Assembly: GCA_003001795.1 (NCBI GenBank)
Contig: PVNI01000006.1
Coordinates: 62,001 to 126,000 of the forward strand
Length of the DNA stretch: 64,000 nucleotides
Direction: 5' to 3'
Source of the DNA: Actinomadura viridilutea
GTDB lineage: Bacteria > Actinomycetota > Actinomycetes > Streptosporangiales > Streptosporangiaceae
Shown piece after piece: positions 28,790-36,990 of the stretch. Within the stretch, counting starts at the first letter, position 1. Each line of letters starts with the position of its first letter. Position numbers and translations under genes: made by a program. The notes under the pieces are model-generated. The model had not been told where the DNA came from. It ran no database searches and saw only the letters and a list, made by a program, of their open reading frames with translations.

Positions 28790-29923
28790 GTGAATCGACG
28801 CGACCGGCTGCGGGAACTCGATCTGCTGCGCTTCGCCGCGGCCATGGCGGTGCTGCTGTACCACTTCACCGGATTCGGCGGCTCGGGCCCGTGGCCGGAG
28901 CCGGCGCGGGACGTGTTCCCCGCCCTGGGCCAGGTCACCCGGTACGGCTATCTGGGCGTCGACCTCTTCTTCATGATCAGCGGCTTCGTCATCCTGATGA
29001 GCGCCTGGGACCGCGGGCCCGGCGAGTTCGGGATCTCACGAGTGGCCCGGCTGATGCCCGCCTACTGGTTCAGCGTGCTGTTCGGCGGGGCCGTCCACCT
29101 GGTGTTCGGCCTGGGCAAGGGCGTGCCCGGGCTGGTCGTCCCCAACCTGACCATGCTCCAGTCCGGCCTGGGCCTGGACAACGTGGACGCCGTCTACTGG
29201 ACGCTCTGGATCGAGCTGCACTTCTACTTCCTGGTGGCGCTGCTGGCCGCCAAGGGCATCACCTACCGGTCCTGCCTGGCGTTCATGGCCGCGTGGCTGC
29301 TGTGCGGGGTGTTCGCCGACGAGGCGGAGAACCGGTTCCTGCAGGTCATGCTGGTGCCGACGTGGAGCCCGTACTTCATCGCGGGCATGGCGCTCTATCT
29401 GATCCACCGGTTCGGGCCGACCCTGCTGCTGTGGGGGTACGTGGCGGCGGCGTGGCTGCTGGCCGCGCACTGGGCCGCCTGGCGCACCGACGTCGCGTTC
29501 AAGGGCGCCGACGAGGTCGCGGCGGCGGCCGCCGTCGGCGGGATCTTCCTCGTCATGATCCTGGTGGCCACCGGGAAGCTGGCCTGGCTGCGCTGGCGCG
29601 GCCTGACCGTGCTGGGCGCGCTCACCTACCCGCTGTACCTGATGCACTCGCAGATCGCGCTGCCGCTCCTGGAGCGGGTCTACCCGTCCCTGGACCGCTG
29701 GACGGCCCTCGCGCTCGTCACCGCCGCGTCCCTGCTGGCGGCCTTCGCGGTGTACCGGCTGGTCGAGCGGCCCGCGCAGAGGTGGCTGCGCCGCCGGCTG
29801 CGTGAGGCGCTCGTTCCGTTGCGCACGTCGACCCGGGAGCGGACCGGGCGCACCGCCTCGGCTTCGCGCCCGGCGGACACCGACCTCGTCGGCACCGCCG
29901 GCCGGTCCACGCCGATGGGGTGA
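28790..29923 (+). CDS. acyltransferase-3 family membrane protein (OafA/YrhL-like)
   Basis: A 377-residue integral membrane O-acyltransferase with about ten hydrophobic segments. The N-terminal RELDLLRFAAAMAVLLYHF carries the conserved R-x10-H pattern (His25) of the family, and LGVDLFFMISGFVILMSAW is the following signature helix. The last 45 residues are Arg/Thr-rich and cytoplasmic. GTG start at 28790 (weak ribosome site). Family members O-acylate peptidoglycan, lipids or exported polysaccharides; the acceptor here is not known. Confidence 0.88.
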   Translation: MNRRDRLRELDLLRFAAAMAVLLYHFTGFGGSGPWPEPARDVFPALGQVTRYGYLGVDLFFMISGFVILMSAWDRGPGEFGISRVARLMPAYWFSVLFGGAVHLVFGLGKGVPGLVVPNLTMLQSGLGLDNVDAVYWTLWIELHFYFLVALLAAKGITYRSCLAFMAAWLLCGVFADEAENRFLQVMLVPTWSPYFIAGMALYLIHRFGPTLLLWGYVAAAWLLAAHWAAWRTDVAFKGADEVAAAAAVGGIFLVMILVATGKLAWLRWRGLTVLGALTYPLYLMHSQIALPLLERVYPSLDRWTALALVTAASLLAAFAVYRLVERPAQRWLRRRLREALVPLRTSTRERTGRTASASRPADTDLVGTAGRSTPMG

Positions 29924-29939
29924 ACGGACGGGGCGGCCA

Positions 29940-29983
29940 GGCCTGCGGCTTCTCTCGTCCGGAGGGCTGCGTCTTCGCAGGCC
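29940..29983 (+). terminator. long hairpin after the acyltransferase gene
   Basis: GGCCTGCG (29940-29947) and CGCAGGCC (29976-29983) pair perfectly across 28 bases that contain a smaller GTCCGGA element. It lies 16 bases after the stop and may end transcription. The rest of the gap to 30192 holds only the 12-base repeats listed next. Confidence 0.45.
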
Positions 29984-30135
29984 GGAGGCAGTCACGGCTG
30001 CGCCTCCGCGACGCGGCGGACGATTTCGTGGACGCGGGGTGTGACGTCACCGGCCATTCCGACGCTGGGAGAGGCAGGGGCGGACCGTCCGACGGTGAGC
30101 GGGGATCGGGCGGCCCGCCCGCCAATGTTCAGGGC

Positions 30136-30171
30136 GACGTTCTGGACGACGTTCTGAGCGACGTTCTGAGC
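30136..30171. repeat. three 12-base tandem repeats in a convergent gap
   Basis: GACGTTCTGGAC, GACGTTCTGAGC and GACGTTCTGAGC run in tandem at 30136-30171, followed by a divergent copy. They lie in the non-coding space after the dioxygenase stop (30193, minus strand). Confidence 0.75.
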
Positions 30172-30192
30172 GACGCGGCTCAGGCGGGGTGC

Positions 30193-30735
30193 TCAGGCGG
30201 GAAGGTCCAGAGGACGCAGTTCGTCGGCGTAGCTGACGGACACGCGGCGCAGCACGCCGTCCTTGTCGATGGAGTACTGGCCGAGCCGCCACAACGGCGG
30301 CGAGTACGCGTGAATGGACACGCTGGTCTCGGCCACGCCCACGATCCGGTGGATGTGGTCGGGGCCGAAGCAGAACGACTGTCCTTCGGTGACGACCGTG
30401 CGGACGTGGTCGCCCCCGATCCGCGGGTTGCATTCCTCAAGGGCGCCCGACACGACCCGTACCGCCCCCGACGAGATGTCGTGGTCGTGCCAACCGGTGT
30501 CGTTTTGCGGGGTCCAGCAGAGCAGCCAGATGTCGACGTACTCGTCGCGGTGGAGCGAGGCGTAATGCCGCTTGTCGTCGGAGAAGGCGACGTGCTGCTG
30601 CCACAGTTCGGGCTCCTGCGCCAGAGCGTCGACCAGCTCGCGCAGCTCACGCTTGTCGAGCGTCCTGGCGGGCAGGGTCGCCAGACAGGACGAGGCACCG
30701 GGGGAAGTGGGGGTCAGCAGTGCCTCAGACGGCAT
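30193..30735 (-). CDS. cysteine dioxygenase-family thiol dioxygenase
   Basis: A 180-residue cupin of the type I cysteine dioxygenase family, oxidising a thiol to a sulphinate with Fe(II). The iron-binding set is His83 and His85 (GWHDHD) plus His142 (SIHAYSPPL), with PDHIHRI between them. ATG at 30735 uses AAGGAG that lies inside the end of the amidohydrolase gene, and the two genes are four bases apart, so they are translationally coupled. L-cysteine is the usual substrate, but bacterial members also use 3-mercaptopropionate and others. The partner amidohydrolase and the LacI operator suggest a dedicated catabolic unit. Confidence 0.85.
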   Translation of the reverse strand: MPSEALLTPTSPGASSCLATLPARTLDKRELRELVDALAQEPELWQQHVAFSDDKRHYASLHRDEYVDIWLLCWTPQNDTGWHDHDISSGAVRVVSGALEECNPRIGGDHVRTVVTEGQSFCFGPDHIHRIVGVAETSVSIHAYSPPLWRLGQYSIDKDGVLRRVSVSYADELRPLDLPA

Positions 30736-30739
30736 TGGT

Positions 30740-31633
30740 TCACTCCTTTCCATCCAATAGGCGGTACGGGTTGGTGACACGAAAGGCGTGGTGTGCGGCG
30801 TCCCCTTGCATGAGGTCCGTGGGACGCGCGTAGGGGCGGTCAGAGCCGTGCACGACGACGTCGACCCCGAGTGCGCGGACGACGGCGTCCACGGCGCGCG
30901 GTCCGTAGGAGGAGGTCTCGACGAAGGCGTCCGGGTCCACCTCGCCCCTGCCGCCGCCCCTCGCGGCCAGGCGTTCACCGTGCACGGGGGCGAGCCCGGC
31001 CAGCAGGGCGAAGCACACTCGCAGGCGCGGATGGCGCGGACGGCCGAACGCGCGGAACGCGAACCAGGCGGCGTGCATCTGCTGCACGTAGGGCACGAGG
31101 GCCGTCCACCATGCCGGGACGTCGCCGTCCGGCCGCGGGGCGGGGCCGGGGTGGACGAACAGGGGCAGGCCGCGTCGCTCCAGAACGTCCAGCAGGGGCG
31201 CGCAGCGCGCGTAGCCGGCGGCGTCGGCCAGGGCGTCGGCGGGCAGCTGGAGGCCGACGAAGCCGCGGTCGAGGTCGCGGGCGAGCGCGTCCGCGTCGAT
31301 CTCCCGCACGCATGCGGCCGCCCAGGCGCGGAACGGCGCGGGCAGCGCCGCGGCGCCCTCGTGGTAGGCGTCCAGCAGCGGCCGGGCCTGCTCCGGGGGC
31401 AGCCATTCGATACCCAGCGGTGAGGACAGTGAGACCAAAGCGATATCGAGTCCGTCGGCGGCGGCGAGCTCGGCGCGGCGGGACGGGTCGTGGTCGGCGG
31501 GGTCGACCTCGTACGGCGGCTCTCCGTGCAGGTGAAGCGTCCATCCGTCGAGGCGGGGCGGAGTGCGGCGGGCGCGGAGCGCCTCGATGAGAGGGGCGCC
31601 CCACAGGTGCTGGTGCACGTCCACACCGGGCAT
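30740..31633 (-). CDS. amidohydrolase family 2 (ACMSD-like) metal-dependent hydrolase
   Basis: A 297-residue TIM-barrel hydrolase/decarboxylase. The first metal motif is DVHQHLWG (residues 5-12); FVHPGPAP and the late VVHGSDRPYARP supply the further His and Asp ligands. It is the first gene of a two-gene unit with the thiol dioxygenase, reading away from lacI. The substrate is not recognised. Family members decarboxylate or hydrolyse small acids. Pairing with a thiol dioxygenase points to a sulphur-containing compound, by inference. Confidence 0.82.
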   Translation of the reverse strand: MPGVDVHQHLWGAPLIEALRARRTPPRLDGWTLHLHGEPPYEVDPADHDPSRRAELAAADGLDIALVSLSSPLGIEWLPPEQARPLLDAYHEGAAALPAPFRAWAAACVREIDADALARDLDRGFVGLQLPADALADAAGYARCAPLLDVLERRGLPLFVHPGPAPRPDGDVPAWWTALVPYVQQMHAAWFAFRAFGRPRHPRLRVCFALLAGLAPVHGERLAARGGGRGEVDPDAFVETSSYGPRAVDAVVRALGVDVVVHGSDRPYARPTDLMQGDAAHHAFRVTNPYRLLDGKE

Positions 31634-31664
31634 GCGGCTCCCCCCAGGCGCTGTCGACGGCTGC

Positions 31665-31702
31665 TGAACCGTATCAGTGAACCGATTCAGTGAACCGGTT
31701 CA
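31665..31702. promoter_or_regulatory. three tandem LacI-type palindromes
   Basis: TGAACCGTATCA (31665), TGAACCGATTCA (31678) and TGAACCGGTTCA (31691) recur every 13 bases; the last is a perfect 12-base palindrome with the central CG typical of LacI operators. They fill the divergent promoter between the amidohydrolase and lacI. Confidence 0.85.
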
Positions 31703-31761
31703 GGAGGACGCGCGTCAAGTCGGGTCTCCGGACTGTCGGCGGCGCCCTCTAGGGTTGGGGT

Positions 31762-32775
31762 GTGCCCGACAGGCGCAAGCGCGCGACCATCCGAGAAGTG
31801 GCGCAGGCGACGGGGCTGTCGCCTGCGGCCGTCTCGTACGCGCTGCGCGGCATCCAGACGTCCGAGGAGACCCAGGAGCGGGTGCGCGCGGCGGCCGAGG
31901 AGCTCGGCTACGAGGCGCATCCGATCGCCCGCGCCCTGGCCAGCGGCCGCACCGGCATGGTCGGCCTGCTGTGCGGGTCGCTGGAGGACTACTGGCAGCA
32001 GTCCCTGGCCGTGGGCATCGGCCGGGCCCTGCTGGCCCGCGACCGCTACGCGCTCATCGTCGACGCCGTCGGCGACCCCGAGCGCGAGCTGGCGCTGGCC
32101 CGGCGGCTGCGCGACCAGCGCGTGGACGGGCTGATCGTCCAGCCGCTGGACCCGTCCGCGTCGCTGTGGGCCGAGCTGGCCGAGTCGCTGCCCGTGGTGT
32201 CGATCGGCGACGCGCTGGCGGGCGGCAACTCCCAGGGCGAGGTGGTGTTCGACAACCGGCGGGGCGTCACGCTGGCGCTGGAGCATCTGCGCGCGCTCGG
32301 GCACCGCCGCATCGCGGTGCTCACGCCCACCCTCTCCAGCACCCCGGACCGCCCCGCCGACGTGCACGTCAACGCCGAGGCCGAACGGCTCGCCCTGCAG
32401 GTCGACGTGGTCGTCGCGCCGCAGTCCCTGGCCGAGGCCACCGAGACGGCGCGGCGGATGCTGGCCGAGCCGCACCGCCCCTCGGCGGTGTTCTGCTTCT
32501 CCGACGTGATCGCCTACGGGGTGTACGCGGCGACGCGCGCGCTCGGCCTGAGCGTCCCCGGCGACGTGGCCGTGTGCGGCTACGACAACCATCCGATGTC
32601 GGCCCTGCTGACCCCGCCGCTCACCACCGTCGACTGGGACATCGACGGCATCGTCGACACGGCGGTCCGCCTCGTCGTGGACGTCATCGAGGAGCGCTCG
32701 CCGGTCCGCCGCGTCGTCTGCGAACCCGCCCTGCGCGTCCGCGAGTCCACCGGCCTCGGCTCCGCTCCGACATGA
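31762..32775 (+). CDS. LacI-family transcriptional regulator
   Basis: A 337-residue regulator. The N-terminal helix-turn-helix ATIREVAQATGLSPAAVSYA and hinge helix PIARALASGRTGMVGLL are followed by the periplasmic-binding-like ligand domain ending in AVCGYDNHPMSALLTPPLTT. GTG start at 31762. Divergent from the amidohydrolase-dioxygenase pair and next to three palindromic sites, so it probably represses that pair and itself. The inducer is unknown; the ligand pocket cannot be read from sequence alone. Confidence 0.93.
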   Translation: MPDRRKRATIREVAQATGLSPAAVSYALRGIQTSEETQERVRAAAEELGYEAHPIARALASGRTGMVGLLCGSLEDYWQQSLAVGIGRALLARDRYALIVDAVGDPERELALARRLRDQRVDGLIVQPLDPSASLWAELAESLPVVSIGDALAGGNSQGEVVFDNRRGVTLALEHLRALGHRRIAVLTPTLSSTPDRPADVHVNAEAERLALQVDVVVAPQSLAEATETARRMLAEPHRPSAVFCFSDVIAYGVYAATRALGLSVPGDVAVCGYDNHPMSALLTPPLTTVDWDIDGIVDTAVRLVVDVIEERSPVRRVVCEPALRVRESTGLGSAPT

Positions 32776-32813
32776 CCGACCGCCCCGCCCGGCCCGACCA
32801 CCGGACCCGGACC

Positions 32814-32838
32814 GGCGTCCGGCGCGCCGCCGGACGCC
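32814..32838. terminator. bidirectional hairpin between lacI and the lyase gene
   Basis: GGCGTCCGGC (32814-32823) and GCCGGACGCC (32829-32838), a perfect 10-base stem with a 5-base loop, between two convergent genes. Confidence 0.7.
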
Positions 32839-32861
32839 CGGCGGCCGGGCCCGGCGGGGGG

Positions 32862-34343
32862 CTAGGCGGCGGCCTGGCGGAGGATGCGGGCCAGACCCGG
32901 CAGCAGGTCGGCCGCGGCGGCGATGTCGGTGTCGAGGGGGCGGTCCTCGACGCGCGGGTCGAGCACGGCGGCGGACATGTCGAACGCCGACTTGAGCGGG
33001 CCGCCGGCGGGGGTGCGGCCCTGCAGACGCAGCGCCCGCACGGCGGCGACCAGCTCGCAGCCCAGCCCGATCCGGTACGCGCCGACCGCGTCGGTGGTGG
33101 CCCGGGCCGACTGCGTGGAGAAGCCCGCGTGCTCCTCCACGCCGCGCGACAGCACGGCGCTGCCCAGCGCGGCGGGCGTGGCGAGGCGGCGGACGTCGGC
33201 CAGCGCCGAGTGCGCCACGTACTCCAGGATCATGATCCCCGAGGACGCCTCGGTGGCGGCCTGGAACGGGGAGAGGCCGGTGAAGGACGGCTCGGCGAGC
33301 GTGCCGAGACGGGCGGCCGACAGCGCCATCGTCTGGAACAGCGCCGCCCGCACCGAGTCCAGGGCCAGCCCCACGTAGGCGGTGTGGAAGTTGCCGTTGT
33401 GCCAGACCGTGCGGCCCGCGACGTCGACGAGCGGATTCTCGGCCCGGGCGTTGATCTCGCGGGTGACGGTGTCCTCGGCGTACGCGGCGGCCTCCAGGGC
33501 CGGGCCGTGCACCTGCGGGAACGCGCGGTAGCCGTACGGGTCCTGGATGCGCGCGGGGACCGGCGCTTCGTAGGCCAGCAGCGTGCGCACGGCGTCCGCG
33601 ACCTGCCGCTGACCCGGGTGCGGGCGCGCCTCCTGCACGGCCGGGGCGTACGGCTCCTCGGACCCGCGCACCGCGAACAGCGACAGCGCCGCGACGACGA
33701 TCGAGGCGTCCAGCAGCTCGCGCAGATCGGTGACGGCCAGCGCGGCCTCGCCGAGCGTGGCGGCGTTGGAGCTGATGAACGCCAGCGCGTCCGCCGAGCG
33801 CAGCGTGAAGCCGGGCCCGCGCTCGGTCCCGCCGTCCGCGCCTCCGCCGCCGAGCCAGGCCCGCTCGCCCAGCAGGCACAGCGCCGTGGACGCCAGCGCG
33901 GTCAGGTCCCCGGTGCCGATCGCCCCGTACATCGGCACCGGCGGCAGCAGTCCCAGGTTGAGCACGTCGGCGAGGGCCTGCAGGACCCCCGGATCCACGC
34001 CCGAGCCGCCCGCGGCGATCTGGTTCAGCCGCACCGTCAGCATCGCCCGGACGATCTCGGGCGCGACCAGGGGGCCCGCGCCCGCGGCGTGGCTGCGCAG
34101 CAGCCGCAGGCCGTGCGCGTCGGCGTCCTCCCACTCGACGTCCACGACGCGGTTGGCGCCCACCCCGGTGGTGCGGCCGTACACCGGCTGCGCGGCCGCC
34201 ACCTCCTGCGCCACCCGCCAGGCCGCGGCCGCGCGCTCCCTGCCGGCCTCGGCCACGGCGACGGTCACGTCGCCGCGTGCCGCCCGGGCCACCTGGGCAC
34301 ATGTCAGAGATGTGCCATCGATAACGATTCGGCTGTTTTCCAC
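32862..34343 (-). CDS. histidine ammonia-lyase homologue without a standard MIO motif
   Basis: A 493-residue member of the HAL/PAL fold. The tyrosine loop PVYGRTTGVGANR (Tyr55), HPGQRQVADAV, the PQVHGPALEAA and NGNFHTAYVGLALD segments are all present. The prosthetic-group tripeptide Ala-Ser-Gly, which self-cyclises to MIO, is replaced: the region reads MYGAIGTGDLTALAS, giving Gly143-Thr144-Gly145. The true hutH at 38.8 kb has the normal serine. So it may eliminate something other than a plain amine; ergothionase, a relative expelling trimethylamine, is one model. GTG start, divergent from an OpuC-type transporter. Activity is unproven. Confidence 0.85.
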   Translation of the reverse strand: MENSRIVIDGTSLTCAQVARAARGDVTVAVAEAGRERAAAAWRVAQEVAAAQPVYGRTTGVGANRVVDVEWEDADAHGLRLLRSHAAGAGPLVAPEIVRAMLTVRLNQIAAGGSGVDPGVLQALADVLNLGLLPPVPMYGAIGTGDLTALASTALCLLGERAWLGGGGADGGTERGPGFTLRSADALAFISSNAATLGEAALAVTDLRELLDASIVVAALSLFAVRGSEEPYAPAVQEARPHPGQRQVADAVRTLLAYEAPVPARIQDPYGYRAFPQVHGPALEAAAYAEDTVTREINARAENPLVDVAGRTVWHNGNFHTAYVGLALDSVRAALFQTMALSAARLGTLAEPSFTGLSPFQAATEASSGIMILEYVAHSALADVRRLATPAALGSAVLSRGVEEHAGFSTQSARATTDAVGAYRIGLGCELVAAVRALRLQGRTPAGGPLKSAFDMSAAVLDPRVEDRPLDTDIAAAADLLPGLARILRQAAA

Positions 34344-34394
34344 GCACTCAAGCTACTTTCTTTATTTTTCAGGTCGTTATGCTTCGGTGCACGG

Positions 34395-34416
34395 CATGGC
34401 CGGACCCGCGGCCATG
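34395..34416. promoter_or_regulatory. palindrome in the lyase-transporter divergent promoter
   Basis: CATGGCCG and CGGCCATG (8-base perfect arms, 6-base spacer) sit midway in the 204-base divergent region. A smaller CTACC/GGTAG pair is at 34438-34451. The region near the lyase start is unusually AT-rich (34345-34385), as for a promoter. Confidence 0.45.
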
Positions 34417-34547
34417 GCCTTCAGCGGACGCGAGTGACTACCGTGAGGTAGGGACGGAAATCGACAGAGCGTGACGAAGCAGGCAGGCGCCCTCAGCGCG
34501 ATGACACCGACCGGACACCGCGGCGTCGAGCCGACGCCCCCGAGGAC

Positions 34548-35447
34548 GTGACCCCATTGATCACCTTTGCGGGCGTGACCAAGCGCTACCCCGACGGCAC
34601 GGTGGCCGTCGACCACCTCGACCTGGAGATCCCGGCCGGGCGGATCACGGTGCTGGTCGGCCCGTCCGGCTGCGGCAAGACCACCACGCTCCGGATGATC
34701 AACCGGATGGTCGAGCCCACCGAGGGCACCGTGACGGTGGACGGACGGGACGTGCGCGGCGTCGACCCCGCCACCCTGCGCCGCGGCATCGGCTACGTCA
34801 TCCAGCAGGCCGGGCTGTTCCCGCACCGCACCATCGTCGACAACATCGCGACCGTCCCGTACCTGCTGGGGTGGGACAAGAAGAAGGCCCGCGCGCGGGC
34901 GTACGAGCTGATGGAGCGCGTCGGCCTGGACCCGGCGCTGGCCCGCCGCTACCCCGCCCAGCTGTCGGGCGGCCAGCAGCAGCGGGTCGGCGTGGCCCGG
35001 GCCCTGGCCGCCGACCCGCCGATCATGCTGATGGACGAGCCGTTCAGCGCCGTCGACCCGATCGTGCGGGCCGGGCTCCAGGAGGAGTTCCTGCGGCTCC
35101 AGCGCGACCTGGAGAAGACGATCGTGTTCGTCACCCACGACATCGACGAGGCGGTCAAGCTGGGCCACCGCATCGCGGTCTTCCAGGTCGGCGGCGTCCT
35201 GGCCCAGTACGCCACCCCCGACGAGCTGCTGGCCCGGCCCGCCGACGACTTCGTCACCGACTTCCTCGGGGGCGAACGCGGCATCCGCCGCCTGCGCTTC
35301 TTCAAGGAGCTCGACGCCGAGGAGTCCGCCGGCGCCGCCGACGGCGGCGGGGCCGCGGCCCGCGCCGGCTCCGACGGGTCCGAGTCCGACCGCGCCGGGG
35401 ACGCCGCGGCCGAGGGCGACGGCCGGACCGCGGCGGCGGAGCGGTGA
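34548..35447 (+). CDS. OpuC-type ABC transporter, ATP-binding subunit
   Basis: A 299-residue ATPase of the glycine betaine/carnitine/choline (OpuCA/ProV) group. Walker A is GPSGCGKTT (about 39-47), the signature SGGQQQRVGVARAL and Walker B IMLMDEPFSAVDP follow, then the switch THDIDEAVKLG. No CBS tandem is present; the C-terminal 60 residues are Ala/Gly/Asp-rich. GTG at 34548 (GAGG close upstream), or TTG at 34557. The next gene overlaps by four bases. Energises uptake of a quaternary amine by the three following proteins. Confidence 0.9.
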   Translation: MTPLITFAGVTKRYPDGTVAVDHLDLEIPAGRITVLVGPSGCGKTTTLRMINRMVEPTEGTVTVDGRDVRGVDPATLRRGIGYVIQQAGLFPHRTIVDNIATVPYLLGWDKKKARARAYELMERVGLDPALARRYPAQLSGGQQQRVGVARALAADPPIMLMDEPFSAVDPIVRAGLQEEFLRLQRDLEKTIVFVTHDIDEAVKLGHRIAVFQVGGVLAQYATPDELLARPADDFVTDFLGGERGIRRLRFFKELDAEESAGAADGGGAAARAGSDGSESDRAGDAAAEGDGRTAAAER

Positions 35448-36208
35448 GCGCGCCGTCGGCGGCCGCCGCCGACGGCGAGCCGCTCATCCGCTGGGACTGG
35501 ATCGGGCGCAACCTCGACGGCGTCATCGCCGAGGCGTTCCGCGAGCACCTGGTGCTGTCGTTCACCCCGGTGCTGCTCGGCCTGCTGATCGCGCTGCCCC
35601 TCGGGCTGGCCTGCGCGCGCTGGTCGCGGCTCTACCCGGTGGTGCTGGCCGCCACCAGCGTGCTGTACGCGGTGCCCGCCATCGGCCTGTTCGTGATCTT
35701 CGTGGCGTTCACCCGGCTCACCTACGCGACGGTGATCGTGCCGCTGGCGCTGTACACCCTGTCGGTGCTGGTGCCGGCCGTGGTGGACGGGCTGCGGTCC
35801 GTCCCCGGCCACGTCCGCCAGGCCGCCGAGGCCATGGGCTACCGGCCGCTGCGGCGGCTGCTGCGGGTGGAGCTGCCCCTCGCGCTGCCGGTGGTGATGG
35901 CCGGGCTGCGGGTCGCCACCGTCGCCAACATCAGCCTGGTCAGCGTGGGCGCCCTCATCGGCATCGGCGGGCTGGGCCAGCTCATGGTCACCGGGATGAA
36001 GTGGCCCGGCGGCGGGTTCGCCACCCCCATCATCGTGGCCATCGTGCTGATCATCCTGCTGGCGCTGGCGGCGGACCTGCTCCTGCTGCTCGTCCAGCGG
36101 CTGCTCACCCCGTGGGAGCGGGCCGGACGCGGCCGGCGGGGACGCGCGGCGGCCCGGGAGGCCGCCGCGCCGGGACGGGCGGCCGCCGGGGAAGGGGGCG
36201 CCGCGTGA
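35444..36208 (+). CDS. OpuC-type ABC transporter, permease 1
   Basis: A 254-residue inner-membrane permease with about five to six hydrophobic segments. The cytoplasmic EAA-like loop AAEAMGYRPLRRLLRVELPL couples to the ATPase. VLYAVPAIGLFVIFVAFTRL and VGALIGIGGLGQLMV are typical of OpuCB/OpuCD. GTG start overlaps the ATPase stop; its stop overlaps the second permease start. The C-terminus is an Arg/Ala-rich tail. Confidence 0.9.
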   Translation: MSAPSAAAADGEPLIRWDWIGRNLDGVIAEAFREHLVLSFTPVLLGLLIALPLGLACARWSRLYPVVLAATSVLYAVPAIGLFVIFVAFTRLTYATVIVPLALYTLSVLVPAVVDGLRSVPGHVRQAAEAMGYRPLRRLLRVELPLALPVVMAGLRVATVANISLVSVGALIGIGGLGQLMVTGMKWPGGGFATPIIVAIVLIILLALAADLLLLLVQRLLTPWERAGRGRRGRAAAREAAAPGRAAAGEGGAA

Positions 36209-36990
36209 ACGTGATCTGGAACTCGCTGAGCTGGTTCGGCGAGCCGGGACGCTGGTCCGGCCCCGACGGCATCCCGACCCGGCTCCTGGAGCACCTGTGG
36301 TACTCGCTGCTCGCGTTCGCGATCACGGTGGCGATCGCGCTGCCGCTCGGCCTGGTGCTCGGCCATCTGCGGCGCGGCCGGGCCGCCGCGGCCGCCGGGT
36401 TCCTGGTGATGTCGTCGGCGAACGCGGCGCGCGCCCTGCCCACCCTGGGCCTGCTGATCCTCGCGGTGATCATGACGTCGGCCGGCGACCTGGTGCCGAT
36501 CCTGATCCCGCTGATCGCCCTGGCGATCCCGCCCGTCCTGGTCAACGCCTACGCCGGGATCCAGCAGGTCGAGCCGGGGCTGCGGGACGCGGCCGAGGGC
36601 ATGGGGATGACCGGGCGGCAGGTGCTGGCCCGGGTGGAGCTGCCGGTGGCGATGCCGCTGATCCTGCTGGGCCTGCGCACCGCGCTGATCCAGATCATCT
36701 CGACCGCCACCATCGCCGCCTACGTGGGGCTCGGCGGGCTCGGGCGCTACATCGTGGACGGCTATTCCCGGCAGGACTACGACAGCATGGCCGGCGGCGC
36801 GATCCTGGTGATCGTGCTGGCGATCGCCACCCAGCTGGCGTTCGCGGTGCTGGAGCGCGCCGTCGTCTCCCCGGGCGTCCGCCCCGCAGAGCGCGGCCGG
36901 GCGCGGCCCGGGACGAAGCGGCGCGCCCGCGGCGCGCCGCCCGACGCGATCCCCGCCGAAGGGCGGGGGGCTTTGGGAGGTTCTCGATGA
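36205..36990 (+). CDS. OpuC-type ABC transporter, permease 2
   Basis: A 261-residue permease homologous to the first. It has ANAARALPTLGLLILAVIM, the coupling loop DAAEGMGMTGRQVLARVELP and ATIAAYVGLGGLGRYIVDGY. Two unlike permeases are characteristic of the OpuC subgroup. GTG start overlaps the preceding stop by four bases, and its stop overlaps the binding-protein ATG, so the four genes form one translationally coupled operon. Confidence 0.9.
   Translation: MNVIWNSLSWFGEPGRWSGPDGIPTRLLEHLWYSLLAFAITVAIALPLGLVLGHLRRGRAAAAAGFLVMSSANAARALPTLGLLILAVIMTSAGDLVPILIPLIALAIPPVLVNAYAGIQQVEPGLRDAAEGMGMTGRQVLARVELPVAMPLILLGLRTALIQIISTATIAAYVGLGGLGRYIVDGYSRQDYDSMAGGAILVIVLAIATQLAFAVLERAVVSPGVRPAERGRARPGTKRRARGAPPDAIPAEGRGALGGSR

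Noticed and set aside
31691-31702. TGAACCGGTTCA as a further KstR site, since it contains AACCGGTT
   Set aside because: It lacks the outer T and A of the KstR consensus and is one of three tandem copies beside lacI, so a LacI operator is the better reading.
34344-34547. Riboswitch in the lyase-opuC gap
   Set aside because: Only simple palindromes are visible; no architecture I recognise.
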